Notes: generated by a model not told the origin, from the sequence alone. A stretch of 64,000 bases of DNA from Onishia taeanensis (GCF_013349955.1 NZ_JABVXC010000012.1:1-64000), one strand, 5' to 3'. Positions 21,101 through 30,458 are shown, counted from the first letter of the stretch. A program made the numbers and translations.

Positions 21101-21652
21101 CTCTCTACTACGAATCGGTTCACACCCCGCTGGCCCTACTTCCGTGATATTATTGCAATTGCCTATCCAACGATCCGCCGACTGCGTATTTTCAAAGGTG
21201 AGATTGCGCCCACCGCGGCTTGGGATGCTGGGGTTATGGTAGGCATTGTTGGGGTTAGCCGGCGCCATTCTGGACCCATCAGCGCGCGTCCAGGGCTGAT
21301 AGGTCACGGCGGGATTATAGTAAAGCGTATTGGCTTGCGGCGAACGACTATAAGCATTGTAGGCATCGTCCTGATCGAAAGTCGGCACGATATTGGAATA
21401 CTCTCCACCCCCATAACCAGATTGGTAAACATTATCAGCTCGTGGATAGATAAAACGTGCTGAAAGAGCAATATTTGACTCTGGCATATTTTCGAAGCGC
21501 ATGGAGCCAGAGTCATCGATGATGAACATCAGGTTAGGGTCGACTCTGGGGCCTACTGAAAGTGGTGCTTGTGCCAGGTCGGCCGCCAGGGTCACCTGTA
21601 TCCCTCCTGCGAAAAACAGCAGCAGTGTGATGGGGAAAAATCGTATACGCAT
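18131..21652 (-). CDS. pilY1: Type IV pilus tip adhesin/assembly protein PilY1
   Basis: PilY1 is a large secreted protein of 1173 aa associated with the pilus tip; it promotes assembly and, in Pseudomonas, adhesion and surface sensing. A signal peptide (MRIRFFPITLLLFFAGGIQ...LAA) is followed by a vWA-like metal site NLMFIIDDSGSM near residue 45. The C-terminal half contains the PilC/PilY1 beta-propeller region (GMVFVGANDGMLHGFSADNG; NGYNSKTQQAVMFAVD). Near the C-terminus DTNGDGKVDSADNITDANGD looks like EF-hand-type calcium loops. The start is set by AAAGG 7 bp upstream and the secretion signal. The gene begins 10 bp after pilX. Confidence 0.92.
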   Translation of the reverse strand: MRIRFFPITLLLFFAGGIQVTLAADLAQAPLSVGPRVDPNLMFIIDDSGSMRFENMPESNIALSARFIYPRADNVYQSGYGGGEYSNIVPTFDQDDAYNAYSRSPQANTLYYNPAVTYQPWTRADGSRMAPANPNNAYHNPSIPSRGGRNLTFENTQSADRWIGNCNNITEVGPAGCEPIRSREYVCGWFGWSYRCGYQYTESYEDTFYPALYYSHTGGSYNNINNYRRVEIRFGNGPFKGEGRENRSDCANASADIPSCTYQEEIQNFANWYTYYRSRTLAARAGIGEAFSQLGETIRVGFDTINSNGNVVQGDVSKGVRVFEGEGRSGFFDELYTHEVPAEGTPLRRGLQRSGNYFEKHDEPWRNDPSSDQSSGFQSCRANYALMMTDGYWSGNNPPGINNVDGSEGDIIEGPDDRRYQYKPSAPYADGVSSTLADVAMHYWKNDLREGRKNGLANDVPVNAQDPAFWQHMTTFGVGFGVSGSIDPDSAWQAVENEESVDWPSENDFSSRDSGTANRARLDDLLHASINGHGGFFSASDPQAFVEGLDTVLGTIVSRQETSVVPVAVSNDTIGPDTQLFSAGFRSTDWSGELKGYQLLSGGKRDLKWDAEVMLRGQKPDDRVLLTAQGAGSNTNGKMLSTGSSDLSASQIRWLYGEEVDGLRSRIPDGQEEPNLLGDIVNSAPFLLTPPDDSERSGMVFNSDRRGMVFVGANDGMLHGFSADNGKELFAYLPSELVTSQLGKKAPLESLMAPDYTHRYFVDGSPVARNVEIKESRNEDIDVGQNAFVVGTMGAGGRTVFALDVSDPEGMSTRDVLWEFSDEALGEGVTRPSISRINIGTEENPESRWVVLFGNGYNSKTQQAVMFAVDLQTGDELKRWNTGVGGADNPNGLAPPTATRWPDYNGFSQYAYAGDLQGNMWRFDLSNLLSAPQRLLKGQTDQPITAPVQLEFKPGDSSTLVVLFGTGSFQFVDDRYDTSEQRLYGVFDSGNENLTSVQASDPDSVLLHKVLVIDEGSDFRTIRKDGGTAQRGWYMDLPEGERMVSMPTLPAGIYHQRALFSTLRPLFGQCTAGVDGYVYSLLLETGGVGTRAFFDTNGDGKVDSADNITDANGDAQVAAGIKLGNGESQVVVRDPGTGQGVLAGTIGSAGGPQRTGVSGATTGRQSWRQIFEP

Positions 21653-21662
21653 GACAATGCCT

Positions 21663-22157
21663 TTAGTTATCAGGGATATACCAACTCTGCAAAACCACGC
21701 GGCTATTAGGTGAACCACCATAGCCAACCGCACTAATCTGATAAATAGGGTAGGGATTATTATTATCGTCCCCCTCGCCAGCCTGGCCTGCCAGGCCCGT
21801 AGGGTGCCATATATAGTACCCTGGATTGCTACTTACACCTGATGCATTCACAGACGTTGTCGTCAAAGACTTATCGCTGCCATTCCACTGGGTATTCTTG
21901 ATTCCATTATCGCTATCAGCCTGCTCTTCCGCAGCCTTCAAGGCGGCTTCCGCTGCCTGAAAAGCCATGGCATGATCTCGCTGGTTGGCGACCATACGCT
22001 CCTGAAGCGTGGCGTCCTGAACAGAAGATACCGCTAGCAAACTCAATAACAGCAGAAAAAACAGCGACACAATCAGTGCCATGCCTTGCTGCCGGCAAGC
22101 GGGAGGCAGGCGTGTCGGTTGAAGACGTGGAGAGTTAGCGCGACCCAATGGCATCAT
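21663..22157 (-). CDS. pilX: Minor type IV pilin PilX
   Basis: The leader ends in QQG/MALIVSLFFLLLLSLLAV, the PilX N-terminal form in which the +5 residue is not Glu. SSVQDATLQERMVANQRD follows as in Pseudomonas PilX. The length is 164 aa. Its ATG overlaps the pilW stop in ATGA, so the two are translationally coupled. A second ATG directly follows the first. Confidence 0.88.
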   Translation of the reverse strand: MMPLGRANSPRLQPTRLPPACRQQGMALIVSLFFLLLLSLLAVSSVQDATLQERMVANQRDHAMAFQAAEAALKAAEEQADSDNGIKNTQWNGSDKSLTTTSVNASGVSSNPGYYIWHPTGLAGQAGEGDDNNNPYPIYQISAVGYGGSPNSRVVLQSWYIPDN

Positions 22158-23170
22158 CTCCTCCCCTCGGCCAAACGATTACGCAGGGCAACCGTTGTCG
22201 TAAAGCCCTGATAAAGATGAAAATCATCTTCCCCGGCCTGGAAATCGAGATCGCCGACTGTCACCTTGGCGGGGCTATCTAGCACGTTGGTCTCGGACGA
22301 GCGCAGCAGCAGGCTAACGCGAACAGCGGTGATATCCTGCCAATCGGCATTCGGTGGAGCTTTCTCATATGTCCCGTTTCTTAAAAATCGTAGCTCCATA
22401 TCCACCACCGGGCTGGCCAATGTCTCTGAACGACCAGACACCAAATCACGACGCCTAAGGCCAGATGCACCGCTAGGATTGTCCCAACCGATGTAATAAA
22501 TACTAGCTTGCGGCGCCCCCACCCAAGTGCTTCCACCTCCAGACACATGTGTAAACGTATGCGTAAAAGGGTCAGGGGCGCTCAGCTTTTTATCGCTGGT
22601 GGTCTCGACGATTTCGCAGTTGTTTTTTTCGATAAAAGCCAGAAGGTCACCCTTAGCCAACCCGTTCTCATTATTGAGCTTGATGTTTTGGTCGCCGGCA
22701 TTGATATCCTGGGCCAAGCGTTGCCCGGCTGGCGTGGCCGCATGGTGAATCAGCAGCAGATCACCTTGCTGATAATTACTGGAGTCTACTTGTGAGGTAT
22801 AGGCATCGTTGCCTCGGCTTTCCCAGCCACCTATCGCATCGAAGCGATCATTTGGAAACAGCCTACCGGCCGTAGCATCTTGCAGGTTCAGCACCAGGCC
22901 AACGCCTGACCCTGCCTCCCCCTGGCAGGCCGGCGCATAACCGGCGTGACGCAGGTCGCGCTGGAAGACATCCAGTAAAAAGCGACCGTTTTCCTGTACC
23001 TCGGAAATGGCATTCTGTAAGCGGTAAGTGCGCTGATTGGAACTGAATAATTGATAAATGCCTGCCGTGATCACCAACCCCAGCACCAGCACGATCATTA
23101 GCTCGACCAAATTCGCACCACGCTGGCGCGAGAGTCTCAAATAGTGGACATCTTTCACGGCTGCACCCAT
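22154..23170 (-). CDS. pilW: Minor type IV pilin PilW
   Basis: The prepilin segment RG/ANLVELMIVLVLGLVITAG is followed by SSNQRTYRLQNAISEVQENG and a large globular part, about 338 aa in all, typical for PilW. The start is uncertain. The ATG chosen overlaps pilV by 16 bp; a GTG 12 bp downstream would overlap the pilV TGA in a GTGA junction and give a 14-residue leader. Either way translation is coupled to pilV. Confidence 0.87.
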   Translation of the reverse strand: MGAAVKDVHYLRLSRQRGANLVELMIVLVLGLVITAGIYQLFSSNQRTYRLQNAISEVQENGRFLLDVFQRDLRHAGYAPACQGEAGSGVGLVLNLQDATAGRLFPNDRFDAIGGWESRGNDAYTSQVDSSNYQQGDLLLIHHAATPAGQRLAQDINAGDQNIKLNNENGLAKGDLLAFIEKNNCEIVETTSDKKLSAPDPFTHTFTHVSGGGSTWVGAPQASIYYIGWDNPSGASGLRRRDLVSGRSETLASPVVDMELRFLRNGTYEKAPPNADWQDITAVRVSLLLRSSETNVLDSPAKVTVGDLDFQAGEDDFHLYQGFTTTVALRNRLAEGRR

Positions 23171-23583
23171 GTCTCGAAGCGTTGCTGATCGCCGCCCAGG
23201 CCTGGGGCCGAGGACCATGCCACGGTGATAACCACTTCATCACCGGTGACGGCCACGCTGCCATCCCCTTCCGGCAGAGTGCATGCGATATCAATCAACC
23301 AGTCAGCCAAATCTCGACTGGCAAGACTGCCGCCACTCGGCTCATCGTCGTCACAGTTGACGTCATTACCCAGCGCAGTGGCATAGGCACCTAGTTGCCC
23401 CTCATTGGCGCGCATCCGGTCTCCCAGGTCATAGGCCAGGCTTGCAGCCTGACTACGCAAGTAGGCCTCTCGATCCAGAGCAAGAGAACGAGTCTGCAAG
23501 GCAACCATGCCGAGAATGCCGATCCCCAGCACGAGTAGCGAAATCAACACCTCTATCAACGAAACGCCACTTTGACGCGTCAT
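23155..23583 (-). CDS. pilV: Minor type IV pilin PilV
   Basis: A short leader MTRQSG precedes VSLIEVLISLLVLGIGILGMVALQT, with the conserved Glu at +5 and the LGIGILGM stretch typical of PilV. The mature part is about 135 aa. Its ATG overlaps the fimU TGA (ATGA), so the start is firm; an in-frame TTG upstream is not needed. It is a minor pilin of the tip-initiation complex. Confidence 0.88.
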   Translation of the reverse strand: MTRQSGVSLIEVLISLLVLGIGILGMVALQTRSLALDREAYLRSQAASLAYDLGDRMRANEGQLGAYATALGNDVNCDDDEPSGGSLASRDLADWLIDIACTLPEGDGSVAVTGDEVVITVAWSSAPGLGGDQQRFETWVQP

Positions 23584-24059
23584 GGTGGGCAAGTACTCCC
23601 TGCTGCTATTGAGCCACTGGGGGCAACCTTCAGAACCTGACTCTGCCCATCAGCGCTTATCGTCAGGCAGTAGCTACTGGCGCCATCAGGCCGGCCAAAG
23701 GAATTGAAGGTGACGGATGCGTTACTGGTGATGGTGACACCATCATCCCGAACGGCATGTTGCTGAACCACGCTCTCCACCGTCCCATCGGTTTTCTTGG
23801 TCACCAGTTGCCAGCCAGTACTCCAGTCGCTCCCACAGCCGTTGAGGCCGCATAATGTCAGCGTGCGGTTGCGCTTGATGGCTTCGCTGCGGGCGAGCCG
23901 CAGGGTTGCGTTGAGATTATTGGTCACTGTTGTTAGCCGATTGTCGTTCACCAGCCCGGAAAAGCTCGGCACAGCGACGGTGGCGATGATGACGATCAAC
24001 GCAACCGTCACCAGCAACTCAATTAGCGTAAAGCCTGACTGCCTCCCGCACCGTGTCAT
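23580..24059 (-). CDS. fimU: Minor type IV pseudopilin FimU (GspH/FimT family)
   Basis: The leader MTRCGRQSG precedes [24 protein letters not shown]. The GspH globular domain carries a Cys pair (TLCGLNGCGSDW) and a C-terminal Cys. It is the first gene of the fimU-pilV-pilW-pilX-pilY1-pilE operon; a promoter should lie in the gap before ispH. Both this protein and the plus-strand paralog at 17.2 kb belong to the same family, so the names fimU and fimT are assigned by position. Confidence 0.82.
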   Translation of the reverse strand: MTRCGRQSGFTLIELLVTVALIVIIATVAVPSFSGLVNDNRLTTVTNNLNATLRLARSEAIKRNRTLTLCGLNGCGSDWSTGWQLVTKKTDGTVESVVQQHAVRDDGVTITSNASVTFNSFGRPDGASSYCLTISADGQSQVLKVAPSGSIAAGSTCPP

Positions 24060-24153
24060 TCACTCCACCTATCCACCTGAAACCTAGTTGCCATCATCAA
24101 TTCATCCCACCCCAGTATGTCGCAGGATGACTAACGGCGTCATACCCGAGACC

Positions 24154-24178
24154 AAAAAAACCGGGCCTGAGCCCGGTT
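24154..24178 (-). terminator. Rho-independent terminator of ispH
   Basis: The 8-bp stem AACCGGGC / GCCCGGTT with a 4-nt loop is followed on the minus strand by a run of seven Ts. It separates the long ribF-ispH transcript from the pilin operon. Confidence 0.9.
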
Positions 24179-24217
24179 GTTGTCGATAGCGGTCGGCCTG
24201 GAGCCCAGGCAGTCCCA

Positions 24218-25171
24218 CTAACCGCTGGCGATCACCTGCTCGCGTAGCTCCTTGGGCATCGAGAAGGTAATGGTCTCCTCGCGACCGGAGAGCTCCTGCG
24301 GGGCCTCAGCGCCCAGCGCCTGCAAGCGCTCAATCACGCCATTGACCAGCACCTCGGGGGCGCTGGCGCCGGCGGTGATGCCGATCTGCTCGACGCCTTC
24401 GAGCCAGCCGGGCTCGATCTGCTCGGCGTCGTCGATCAGGTAAGCCGGGGTGCCGACTCGCTCGGAGAGTTCACGCAAGCGGTTGGAGTTGGAGCTATTG
24501 GGACTGCCCACCACCAGCACCAACTGACTGCCGGCGGCAAGTTCGCGCACGGCGTCCTGACGATTCTGGGTGGCGTAGCAGATGTCATCCTTGCGCGGGC
24601 CCTGAATCTCGGGGAACTTGGCACGCAGCGCATCGATCACCCGAGCGGTGTCGTCCATCGACAGCGTGGTCTGGGTGACGAAGGCCAGGCGGCTCGGGTC
24701 CTTGACCTCAAGTGCCGCCACATCAGCCTCGTCCTCGACCAGGTAGATGGCACCGCCATGGGAGGTGTCATAGCGGCCCATGGTGCCTTCCACCTCGGGG
24801 TGGCCGTGGTGCCCGATCAGGATGCACTCCTCTCCGCGCCGCGCGTAGCGCAGCACTTCCATGTGCACCTTGGTGACCAGCGGACAGGTAGCGTCGAAGA
24901 TCCTCAGGCCACGGCGCTCGGCCTCTTGCTGAACCGCCCGGGAGACGCCGTGGGCAGAGAAGATCACGATCACGTCGTCGGGGACCTCGTGGAGCTCCTC
25001 GACGAAAATCGCCCCGCGCTCGCGCAGGGTGTCGACCACGAAGCGGTTGTGGACCACCTCGTGGCGCACGTAGATGGGCGCGCCGAAGACATCGAGGGCG
25101 CGATTGACGATCTCGATGGCCCGATCGACGCCGGCACAGAAACCGCGCGGGTTGGCCAGCTTGATTTGCAT
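24218..25171 (-). CDS. ispH: 4-hydroxy-3-methylbut-2-enyl diphosphate reductase
   Basis: IspH is an iron-sulfur enzyme making IPP and DMAPP in the last step of the MEP pathway. The cluster cysteines lie in [15 protein letters not shown] and CYATQNRQ. The length is 317 aa. The start [14 protein letters not shown] is preceded by AAGG six bases upstream; 21 upstream codons in the open frame are not conserved. It is the last gene of the conserved ileS-lspA-fkpB-ispH group. Confidence 0.96.
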   Translation of the reverse strand: MQIKLANPRGFCAGVDRAIEIVNRALDVFGAPIYVRHEVVHNRFVVDTLRERGAIFVEELHEVPDDVIVIFSAHGVSRAVQQEAERRGLRIFDATCPLVTKVHMEVLRYARRGEECILIGHHGHPEVEGTMGRYDTSHGGAIYLVEDEADVAALEVKDPSRLAFVTQTTLSMDDTARVIDALRAKFPEIQGPRKDDICYATQNRQDAVRELAAGSQLVLVVGSPNSSNSNRLRELSERVGTPAYLIDDAEQIEPGWLEGVEQIGITAGASAPEVLVNGVIERLQALGAEAPQELSGREETITFSMPKELREQVIASG

Positions 25172-25282
25172 ATGTTGCCTTGCCTTGATGCCTAGGCATC
25201 GCATCTTGGATTTTGTCAGCGGACGTGGCTGCACTGGGGGCGGGCCATCGCGAAGACGCTGTAAACCCTTCCCTGAGCGCTA

Positions 25283-25304
25283 CTTTTGCCATCCATGGCA
25301 AAAG
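25283..25304. repeat. Palindrome with ATCCAT loop (REP-like)
   Basis: CTTTTGCC-ATCCAT-GGCAAAAG forms an 8-bp stem in the gap between fkpB and ispH. It shares the GCCATCCATGGC core with the element at 10890-10905. The stem is not followed by a T run, so it is not an ordinary terminator. Confidence 0.5.
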
Positions 25305-25360
25305 ACCTTCGCTCCATCCAGCCCCCGGCGCCACTCACCAGAAAGCACTCAACGAGGGCA

Positions 25361-25807
25361 TCAGTGAGTGGTCGCCGGGGCGACCTTGATCACCTCGACC
25401 TCGAAGGTCAGGGTACGCCCGGCCAGCGGGTGGTTGAAGTCCACCGTCACCTGTTCGCCATCGATCTCGGCGATCACGCCAGGCAGCTCGCCGCCGGCGG
25501 CGTCGGCGAAGGACATCACCATGCCCATCTCCGGCACCTCACCCTCGAAGTCGTCACGCTTCATCAGCTGCACGTTCTGCGGGTTGTGCTGGCCGAAGGC
25601 ATGCTCCGGGGTGATCTCGTAACTGCCGGTGTCGCCGTCGGTAAGGCCGGACAGCGGTGCTTCGAAGCCCGGCGGCAGGTTGCCGTCGCCGACCTGGAAG
25701 GTCGCCGGGGCCTTGTCGCGAGTGGAATCCACCACCGTGCCATCCTCGAGCTTGAGGGTGAAGTGAAGGGTCACTTCCATGCCCTCGTCGATGCGGTAGT
25801 CGCTCAT
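25361..25807 (-). CDS. fkpB: FKBP-type peptidyl-prolyl isomerase (SlpA/FkpB type)
   Basis: The cytoplasmic prolyl isomerase is 148 aa. The FKBP half-domain LEDGTVVDSTRDKAPATFQVGDG and the closing FNHPLAGRTLTFEVEVIKV surround an insert-in-flap (IF) domain (ITPEHAFGQHNPQNVQLMKRDDF), typical of the SlyD/SlpA subfamily. It lacks the His-rich SlyD tail. It follows lspA by 13 bp in the conserved order. Confidence 0.92.
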   Translation of the reverse strand: MSDYRIDEGMEVTLHFTLKLEDGTVVDSTRDKAPATFQVGDGNLPPGFEAPLSGLTDGDTGSYEITPEHAFGQHNPQNVQLMKRDDFEGEVPEMGMVMSFADAAGGELPGVIAEIDGEQVTVDFNHPLAGRTLTFEVEVIKVAPATTH

Positions 25808-25820
25808 CTGCTTGGCTCCG

Positions 25821-26363
25821 TCAGGAACTGGCTCGCCCGCGGCGGGCGTCGCGCAGGGATTCGATGATCAGGCCGATGGCGCCCAGGGTAATGGCGACAT
25901 CGGCCAGGTTGAAGGCCGGAAAGTAGGCCTGGCCCCAGTGGAACGACAGGAAATCGACCACGTAGCCATGCACCAGCCGGTCATAGAGATTGCCGAGTGC
26001 GCCGCCGATGATCAGCGAAAGCGCCGCGGCCAGCAGCGTCTCGCCGGCGCGCAGCCGGCGCATCCAGACGGTAAGACCGACACTGGCGCCGATGGCAATG
26101 ACAGCGAACAGCCAGCGCTGCCAGCCGTCGTGCCCGGCCAGGAAACTGAAGGCGGCACCGGTGTTATGCAAGAGCGTCAGATTGAAAACCGGCAGCACTT
26201 CCACCGGACGGGCGTAGACCAACATGGCCGACGCCAGCACCTTGCTGCCAAGGTCGGCAACGATCACGGCAAGCGATAGCCATAGCCAGCGCAGCGGCCG
26301 CGTCATCGGCGGCGCACGGTGCTGATCGGTCTTCGCAGCGGCTGATGGCTCTTGATCAGGCAT
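25821..26363 (-). CDS. lspA: Lipoprotein signal peptidase II
   Basis: LspA cleaves the signal peptide of prolipoproteins in the inner membrane. Four hydrophobic segments and the two catalytic aspartates are visible in [15 protein letters not shown] and [17 protein letters not shown] is also conserved. The N-terminus has about 20 extra residues before MTRPLRW. The ATG chosen overlaps the ileS stop by 8 bp. Confidence 0.94.
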   Translation of the reverse strand: MPDQEPSAAAKTDQHRAPPMTRPLRWLWLSLAVIVADLGSKVLASAMLVYARPVEVLPVFNLTLLHNTGAAFSFLAGHDGWQRWLFAVIAIGASVGLTVWMRRLRAGETLLAAALSLIIGGALGNLYDRLVHGYVVDFLSFHWGQAYFPAFNLADVAITLGAIGLIIESLRDARRGRASS

Positions 26364-29190
26364 AGTGACGCGTCTCGCCGGGGCCGTCAGGCAGGTTGGT
26401 GATGCAGCGCCCGCATAGATCCGGGTGCTCCGGATGGCTGCCCACGTCGGCGCGATGGTGCCAGCAGCGCTCGCACTTGGTGTGGGCGCTTTCCACGACG
26501 CTGACCTTCAGGCCCTCGAGCTCAGTGGCCTCAGCGGCACTGCCTTCCGCCAGAGGCGCCAGGCGCACGTCGCTGGTCAGCAGCACGAAGCGCAGCTCAT
26601 CGCCGAGCTTGGCAAGCGTCGCCTCGAGGGCGTCATCGACGTAGAGCGTTACCTCGGCGGCCAGACCGTTCTTGATCTGCTTGGCGTTGCGGGCGTCTTC
26701 GAGACACTTGTTGACCGCCTGCTTGACCTCAAGCACCCGTGACCAGAACTCGCGGCCCAGTGTCGCGTCCGCGGCGAGTGTGGAGAGCCCCTCGAAATAG
26801 GTCTCGAGCAGCACGCTATCGGAACGCTTGCCGGGGATATTCTCGTAGATTTCCTCGGCAGTGAACGACAGGATCGGCGCGACCCAGCGCGCCAGCGCCT
26901 CGACCACCCGATAGAGCGCAGTCTGGGCGCTGCGGCGCGCCAGGGAGTCGCGCTGGGTGGTGTACTGGCGATCCTTGATCACGTCCAGGTAGAAGCCACC
27001 GAGCTCCACCGAGCAGAAGGAATGCACCTGCTGATAGACATCGAGGAAGCGATACTCTTCATAGGCGGTTTCGATGCGCGCCTGTAGCTGGGCCGCCCGG
27101 TCGACCACCCACTGGTCCAGCGACAACATGTCCTCGAAGGCCACGGCGTCCCGCTCGGGCTCGAAGCCGTTGAGGTTGGCGAGCAGGAAGCGCGAGGTAT
27201 TGCGAATGCGCCGGTAGACATCGGCGGTGCGTTTCAGGATCTCGTCGGAAACCGCCATCTCGCCGGAATAGTCGGTAGAGGACACCCAAAGGCGCAGGAT
27301 ATCGGCGCCGAGCTTGTCCATGACTTCCTGGGGCGCGACCACGTTGCCCAGCGACTTGGACTGTTTGCGTCCCTTCTCGTCCACGGTAAAGCCGTGGGTC
27401 AGCAAGCCCTTGTAAGGAGGATGACCGTCGACGGCGGTGCCGGTGAGCAACGAGGAATGGAACCAGCCACGGTGCTGATCGGAGCCTTCCAGGTACAGAT
27501 CGGCGATCGGCCCTTCGGTATGACCATAGGGGTGTGAGCCGCGTAGCACGTGATAGTGGGTGGTGCCAGAATCGAACCACACATCCAGGGTATCGGTGAC
27601 CTTTTCAAAGTCGGCCGCCTCGTCGCCGAGCAGCTCGGCCGGGTCGAGGTTGAACCAGGCATCGATGCCCTCGACCTCGACGCGCTTGGCGACCTCTTCC
27701 ATCAGCTCGACGGTGCGCGGGTGCAGCTCGCCGGTCTGCTTGTGCAGGAAGAACGGGATCGGCACGCCCCAGTTGCGCTGCCGCGAGATACACCAGTCCG
27801 GGCGGTTGGCGATCATCGAGTGCAGGCGCGCCTTGCCCCAGGCCGGCACGAACTGGGTCTGTTCGATGCCCTCAAGGGCCGCTTCGCGCAGGGTGCGGCC
27901 GTCGCGGGCGGTGACGTCCATGCCGACGAACCACTGTGCCGTGGCACGGTAGATGATCGGTGTCTTGTGGCGCCAGCAGTGCATATAGCTGTGAGTGATG
28001 GTCTTGTGGGCCATCAACGCACCGGCCTCATCCAGAGCGGCGACGATCTTCGGGTTGGCCTTCCAGATCATCATGCCGCCGAACATCGGCAGGTCATCGA
28101 CGTAGACGCCATCTCCCTGTACCGGGCTGATGAAGTCATCGAATTCCAGGCCATAGGCGCGGCAGGTGTTGAAGTCGTCCACACCGTGAGTCGGCGAGGA
28201 GTGCACGATGCCGGTGCTGCCCTCATCGCAGGTGACGTAGTCGGCCAGGTGCACCGTCGAGGCGCGCTCATAGAGCGGGTGGCGGAACTCGATCAGGTCG
28301 AGGGCTTCGCCGCGAGCGGTAGCGACGACCTCGCCCTCGAGGCCGAAGCGCGCAAGACAGCTCTCGACCAGGTCCTCGGCCAGCAGCAGCAGGCGATCAC
28401 CCACGTCGACCAGGGCGTAGTTGAACTCCGGGTGGACGTTGAGCGCCTGGTTGGCAGGGATGGTCCAGGGCGTGGTGGTCCAGATCACCACCGCCGCAGG
28501 CTTGCTAAGCTCCGTGAGGCCGAAGGCCGCCGCCAGCTTGGCGTCATCGCCGCTCGGGAAGGCGACGTCGATGGCTTCGGACTTCTTGTCGGCGTACTCC
28601 ACCTCGGCTTCGGCCAGCGCCGAGCCACAGTCGAAACACCAGTTGACCGGTTTCAGCCCCTTGAAGACATAGCCCCCCTTGACCATCTCGGCCAGCGCGC
28701 GGATCTCGCCGGCCTCGTTGACGAAGTCCATGGTGCGGTAGGGGTTGTCCCAGTCGCCGATCACCCCCAGCCGTATAAAGCCCTGGCGCTGATCCTCAAT
28801 CTGCTCGCCGGCATACTCGCGGCACAGCTCGCGGGCCCGCTGCGGCTCCAGACGCTTGCCATGAGTGGTCTCGACCTTGTGCTCGATGGGCAGGCCATGA
28901 CAGTCCCAGCCGGGCACATAGGGCGCATCGTAGCCAGCAAGGCTCTTCGACTTGACGATGATGTCCTTGAGGATCTTGTTGAGCGCATGACCCAGGTGAA
29001 TACTGCCGTTAGCGTAGGGAGGGCCGTCGTGGAGCACGAAGAGTTCCTTGCCCTGGCGCTCCTGGCGCAGACGCTGATAGAGCGCCATTTCCTGCCAGCG
29101 AGCCACCCGGGCGGGCTCTCGCTTGGGCAGCATCCCGCGCATCGGGAAATCGGTCTCGGGCAGATTCAGTGTGTGCTTGTAATCGCTCAT
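26356..29190 (-). CDS. ileS: Isoleucyl-tRNA synthetase
   Basis: This class I synthetase of 944 aa charges tRNA-Ile. The HIGH-type motif is GSIHLGHA near residue 65. The KMSKS loop reads KQSKSLGN, a Met-to-Gln variant. The CP1 editing domain ([20 protein letters not shown]) is complete. A C-terminal zinc ribbon ([20 protein letters not shown]) marks the eubacterial form. The start [19 protein letters not shown] is conserved, lying 10 bp after the ribF stop. Confidence 0.95.
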   Translation of the reverse strand: MSDYKHTLNLPETDFPMRGMLPKREPARVARWQEMALYQRLRQERQGKELFVLHDGPPYANGSIHLGHALNKILKDIIVKSKSLAGYDAPYVPGWDCHGLPIEHKVETTHGKRLEPQRARELCREYAGEQIEDQRQGFIRLGVIGDWDNPYRTMDFVNEAGEIRALAEMVKGGYVFKGLKPVNWCFDCGSALAEAEVEYADKKSEAIDVAFPSGDDAKLAAAFGLTELSKPAAVVIWTTTPWTIPANQALNVHPEFNYALVDVGDRLLLLAEDLVESCLARFGLEGEVVATARGEALDLIEFRHPLYERASTVHLADYVTCDEGSTGIVHSSPTHGVDDFNTCRAYGLEFDDFISPVQGDGVYVDDLPMFGGMMIWKANPKIVAALDEAGALMAHKTITHSYMHCWRHKTPIIYRATAQWFVGMDVTARDGRTLREAALEGIEQTQFVPAWGKARLHSMIANRPDWCISRQRNWGVPIPFFLHKQTGELHPRTVELMEEVAKRVEVEGIDAWFNLDPAELLGDEAADFEKVTDTLDVWFDSGTTHYHVLRGSHPYGHTEGPIADLYLEGSDQHRGWFHSSLLTGTAVDGHPPYKGLLTHGFTVDEKGRKQSKSLGNVVAPQEVMDKLGADILRLWVSSTDYSGEMAVSDEILKRTADVYRRIRNTSRFLLANLNGFEPERDAVAFEDMLSLDQWVVDRAAQLQARIETAYEEYRFLDVYQQVHSFCSVELGGFYLDVIKDRQYTTQRDSLARRSAQTALYRVVEALARWVAPILSFTAEEIYENIPGKRSDSVLLETYFEGLSTLAADATLGREFWSRVLEVKQAVNKCLEDARNAKQIKNGLAAEVTLYVDDALEATLAKLGDELRFVLLTSDVRLAPLAEGSAAEATELEGLKVSVVESAHTKCERCWHHRADVGSHPEHPDLCGRCITNLPDGPGETRHYA

Positions 29191-29200
29191 AGCCTTGGGG

Positions 29201-30334
29201 TCAGCCGTCATCTTGGTCGGTAGGGGCCGGGCCCACCGAGGAGTCAGAAGTCGCGGCTTCGCGCGCCAGCGGCGCCGATGCCAAAGGAAGTCCGGTAGAA
29301 CGTGAAATTGAAGAGGCAGCGCGAGATGCTGCGTCATCAGCAAAGCCGGCAGCCTCCTGCCGCGCCTCGCTTTCATGCGTTGTCGCTGCTTTCGTCGCCA
29401 TCCATCCATGGCGTGCGAAGTAATGCCGCGCCTGGGTCTGATCGACGTTGATCTGCTGCTTGAGGGCATCCAGCCCATCGAAGGTGATCTCGCCCCGCAG
29501 CCGGGCGCAGGGGTAGACCCGCAGCCGCTGGCCGTAGAGATTCTCGCTTACATCGAACAGGTGCACTTCAAGCGTCGGTCGAGTGCTGCCCACCGTGGGT
29601 CGCCAGCCGATATTGGCCACCCCAGGCAGGCGGCGACCATCGCTCAGTTCGGTGACCACCGCATAGACGCCGCGCAGCGCCAAGGGCTGAGGCAGCAGCG
29701 GCACGTTGGCGGTGGGCACGCCGATGGTGCGACCAAGCTGCTGGTCGACGATCACTCGCCCGGCCAGCCGATAGGGCCGCCCCAGCATGCGCGCGGCCTG
29801 GGCGAAGTTACCGCTCGCCAGCAGGGTCCTTACCCGAGTGCTTGAGACTCGCTCGTCATCGAGCAGGAAGGTGCGCGTGTGCTCGACGCCAAAGCCGCGT
29901 TCCTCGCCCACCCTGGCCAGCAGCGAGAAGTCGCCATCCCGCTCGCGGCCAAAGCGGAAGTCATCGCCGACCACCAGATGACGCACGCCCAGGCCCGCGA
30001 CCAGAACACGTTCGATGAACTGTCGCGCAGTCAGGCTGCGCAGCGCATCATTGAACGGTAGGCACAGCACCTGATCGACGCCGCACTCAGCCAGCAACCG
30101 GGCCTTGTCGCGCAGCCGAGTAAGCCGCGGCGGGGCCTGTTCGCCGGCGAAGAACTCCCGCGGCTGCGGCTCGAAGACCACCACCGTGACCGGCAGCCCC
30201 AGCTTGGCGGCGCGCTCACGCAACTGATCGAGGATCGCCTGGTGGCCAAGATGGACCCCATCGAAGTTGCCGATGGTGGCCACGCAGCCTTGCGATGCCT
30301 TGGGCAGATTGTGTAGTCCTCGAATCACTCGCAT
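29201..30334 (-). CDS. ribF: Bifunctional riboflavin kinase / FAD synthetase
   Basis: RibF makes FMN and FAD. The N-terminal adenylyltransferase has [14 protein letters not shown] (residues 22-35) and SSTRVR. The C-terminal flavokinase has [11 protein letters not shown] and ends near ARHYFARHG (about residue 310), the usual family end. A further 67 residues rich in Ala, Ser and Glu follow up to the stop, only 10 bp before ileS. A palindrome with CCATCC loop sits exactly at the junction. The extension looks like former intergenic DNA that became coding. Confidence 0.93.
   Translation of the reverse strand: MRVIRGLHNLPKASQGCVATIGNFDGVHLGHQAILDQLRERAAKLGLPVTVVVFEPQPREFFAGEQAPPRLTRLRDKARLLAECGVDQVLCLPFNDALRSLTARQFIERVLVAGLGVRHLVVGDDFRFGRERDGDFSLLARVGEERGFGVEHTRTFLLDDERVSSTRVRTLLASGNFAQAARMLGRPYRLAGRVIVDQQLGRTIGVPTANVPLLPQPLALRGVYAVVTELSDGRRLPGVANIGWRPTVGSTRPTLEVHLFDVSENLYGQRLRVYPCARLRGEITFDGLDALKQQINVDQTQARHYFARHGWMATKAATTHESEARQEAAGFADDAASRAASSISRSTGLPLASAPLAREAATSDSSVGPAPTDQDDG
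29396..29413. repeat. ATCCAT-type palindrome inside the 3' part of ribF
   Basis: CGCCAT-CCATCC-ATGGCG lies at about codon 307-313 of ribF, exactly where the conserved family sequence ends and the unusual tail begins. It resembles the intergenic palindromes at 10890-10905 and 25283-25304. Confidence 0.4.
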
Positions 30335-30416
30335 GCGTTACTCGCGCGCCAAGTAAAGGGATCGATTATAACGGCCAGGCCGGCCGGCGCCTATCCATGC
30401 CGGCGGGCGCCCCGTT

Positions 30417-30458
30417 GCTATCCATTTGCCGCTAACCATTCGCCGCTAGCCATTCAAG
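30417..30458. repeat. Three imperfect 14-bp tandem units at the end of murJ
   Basis: GCTATCCATTTGCC, GCTAACCATTCGCC and GCTAGCCATTCAAG follow each other; the last contains the murJ TAG stop. The unit length is not a multiple of three, so the extra copies lie outside the reading frame. This is probably slippage in the short ribF-murJ gap. Confidence 0.5.

Noticed and set aside
27550..29223. Open frame of 557 codons antisense to ileS
   Set aside because: It is the mirror of ileS codons with no recognisable domain; ileS carries all class I synthetase motifs.
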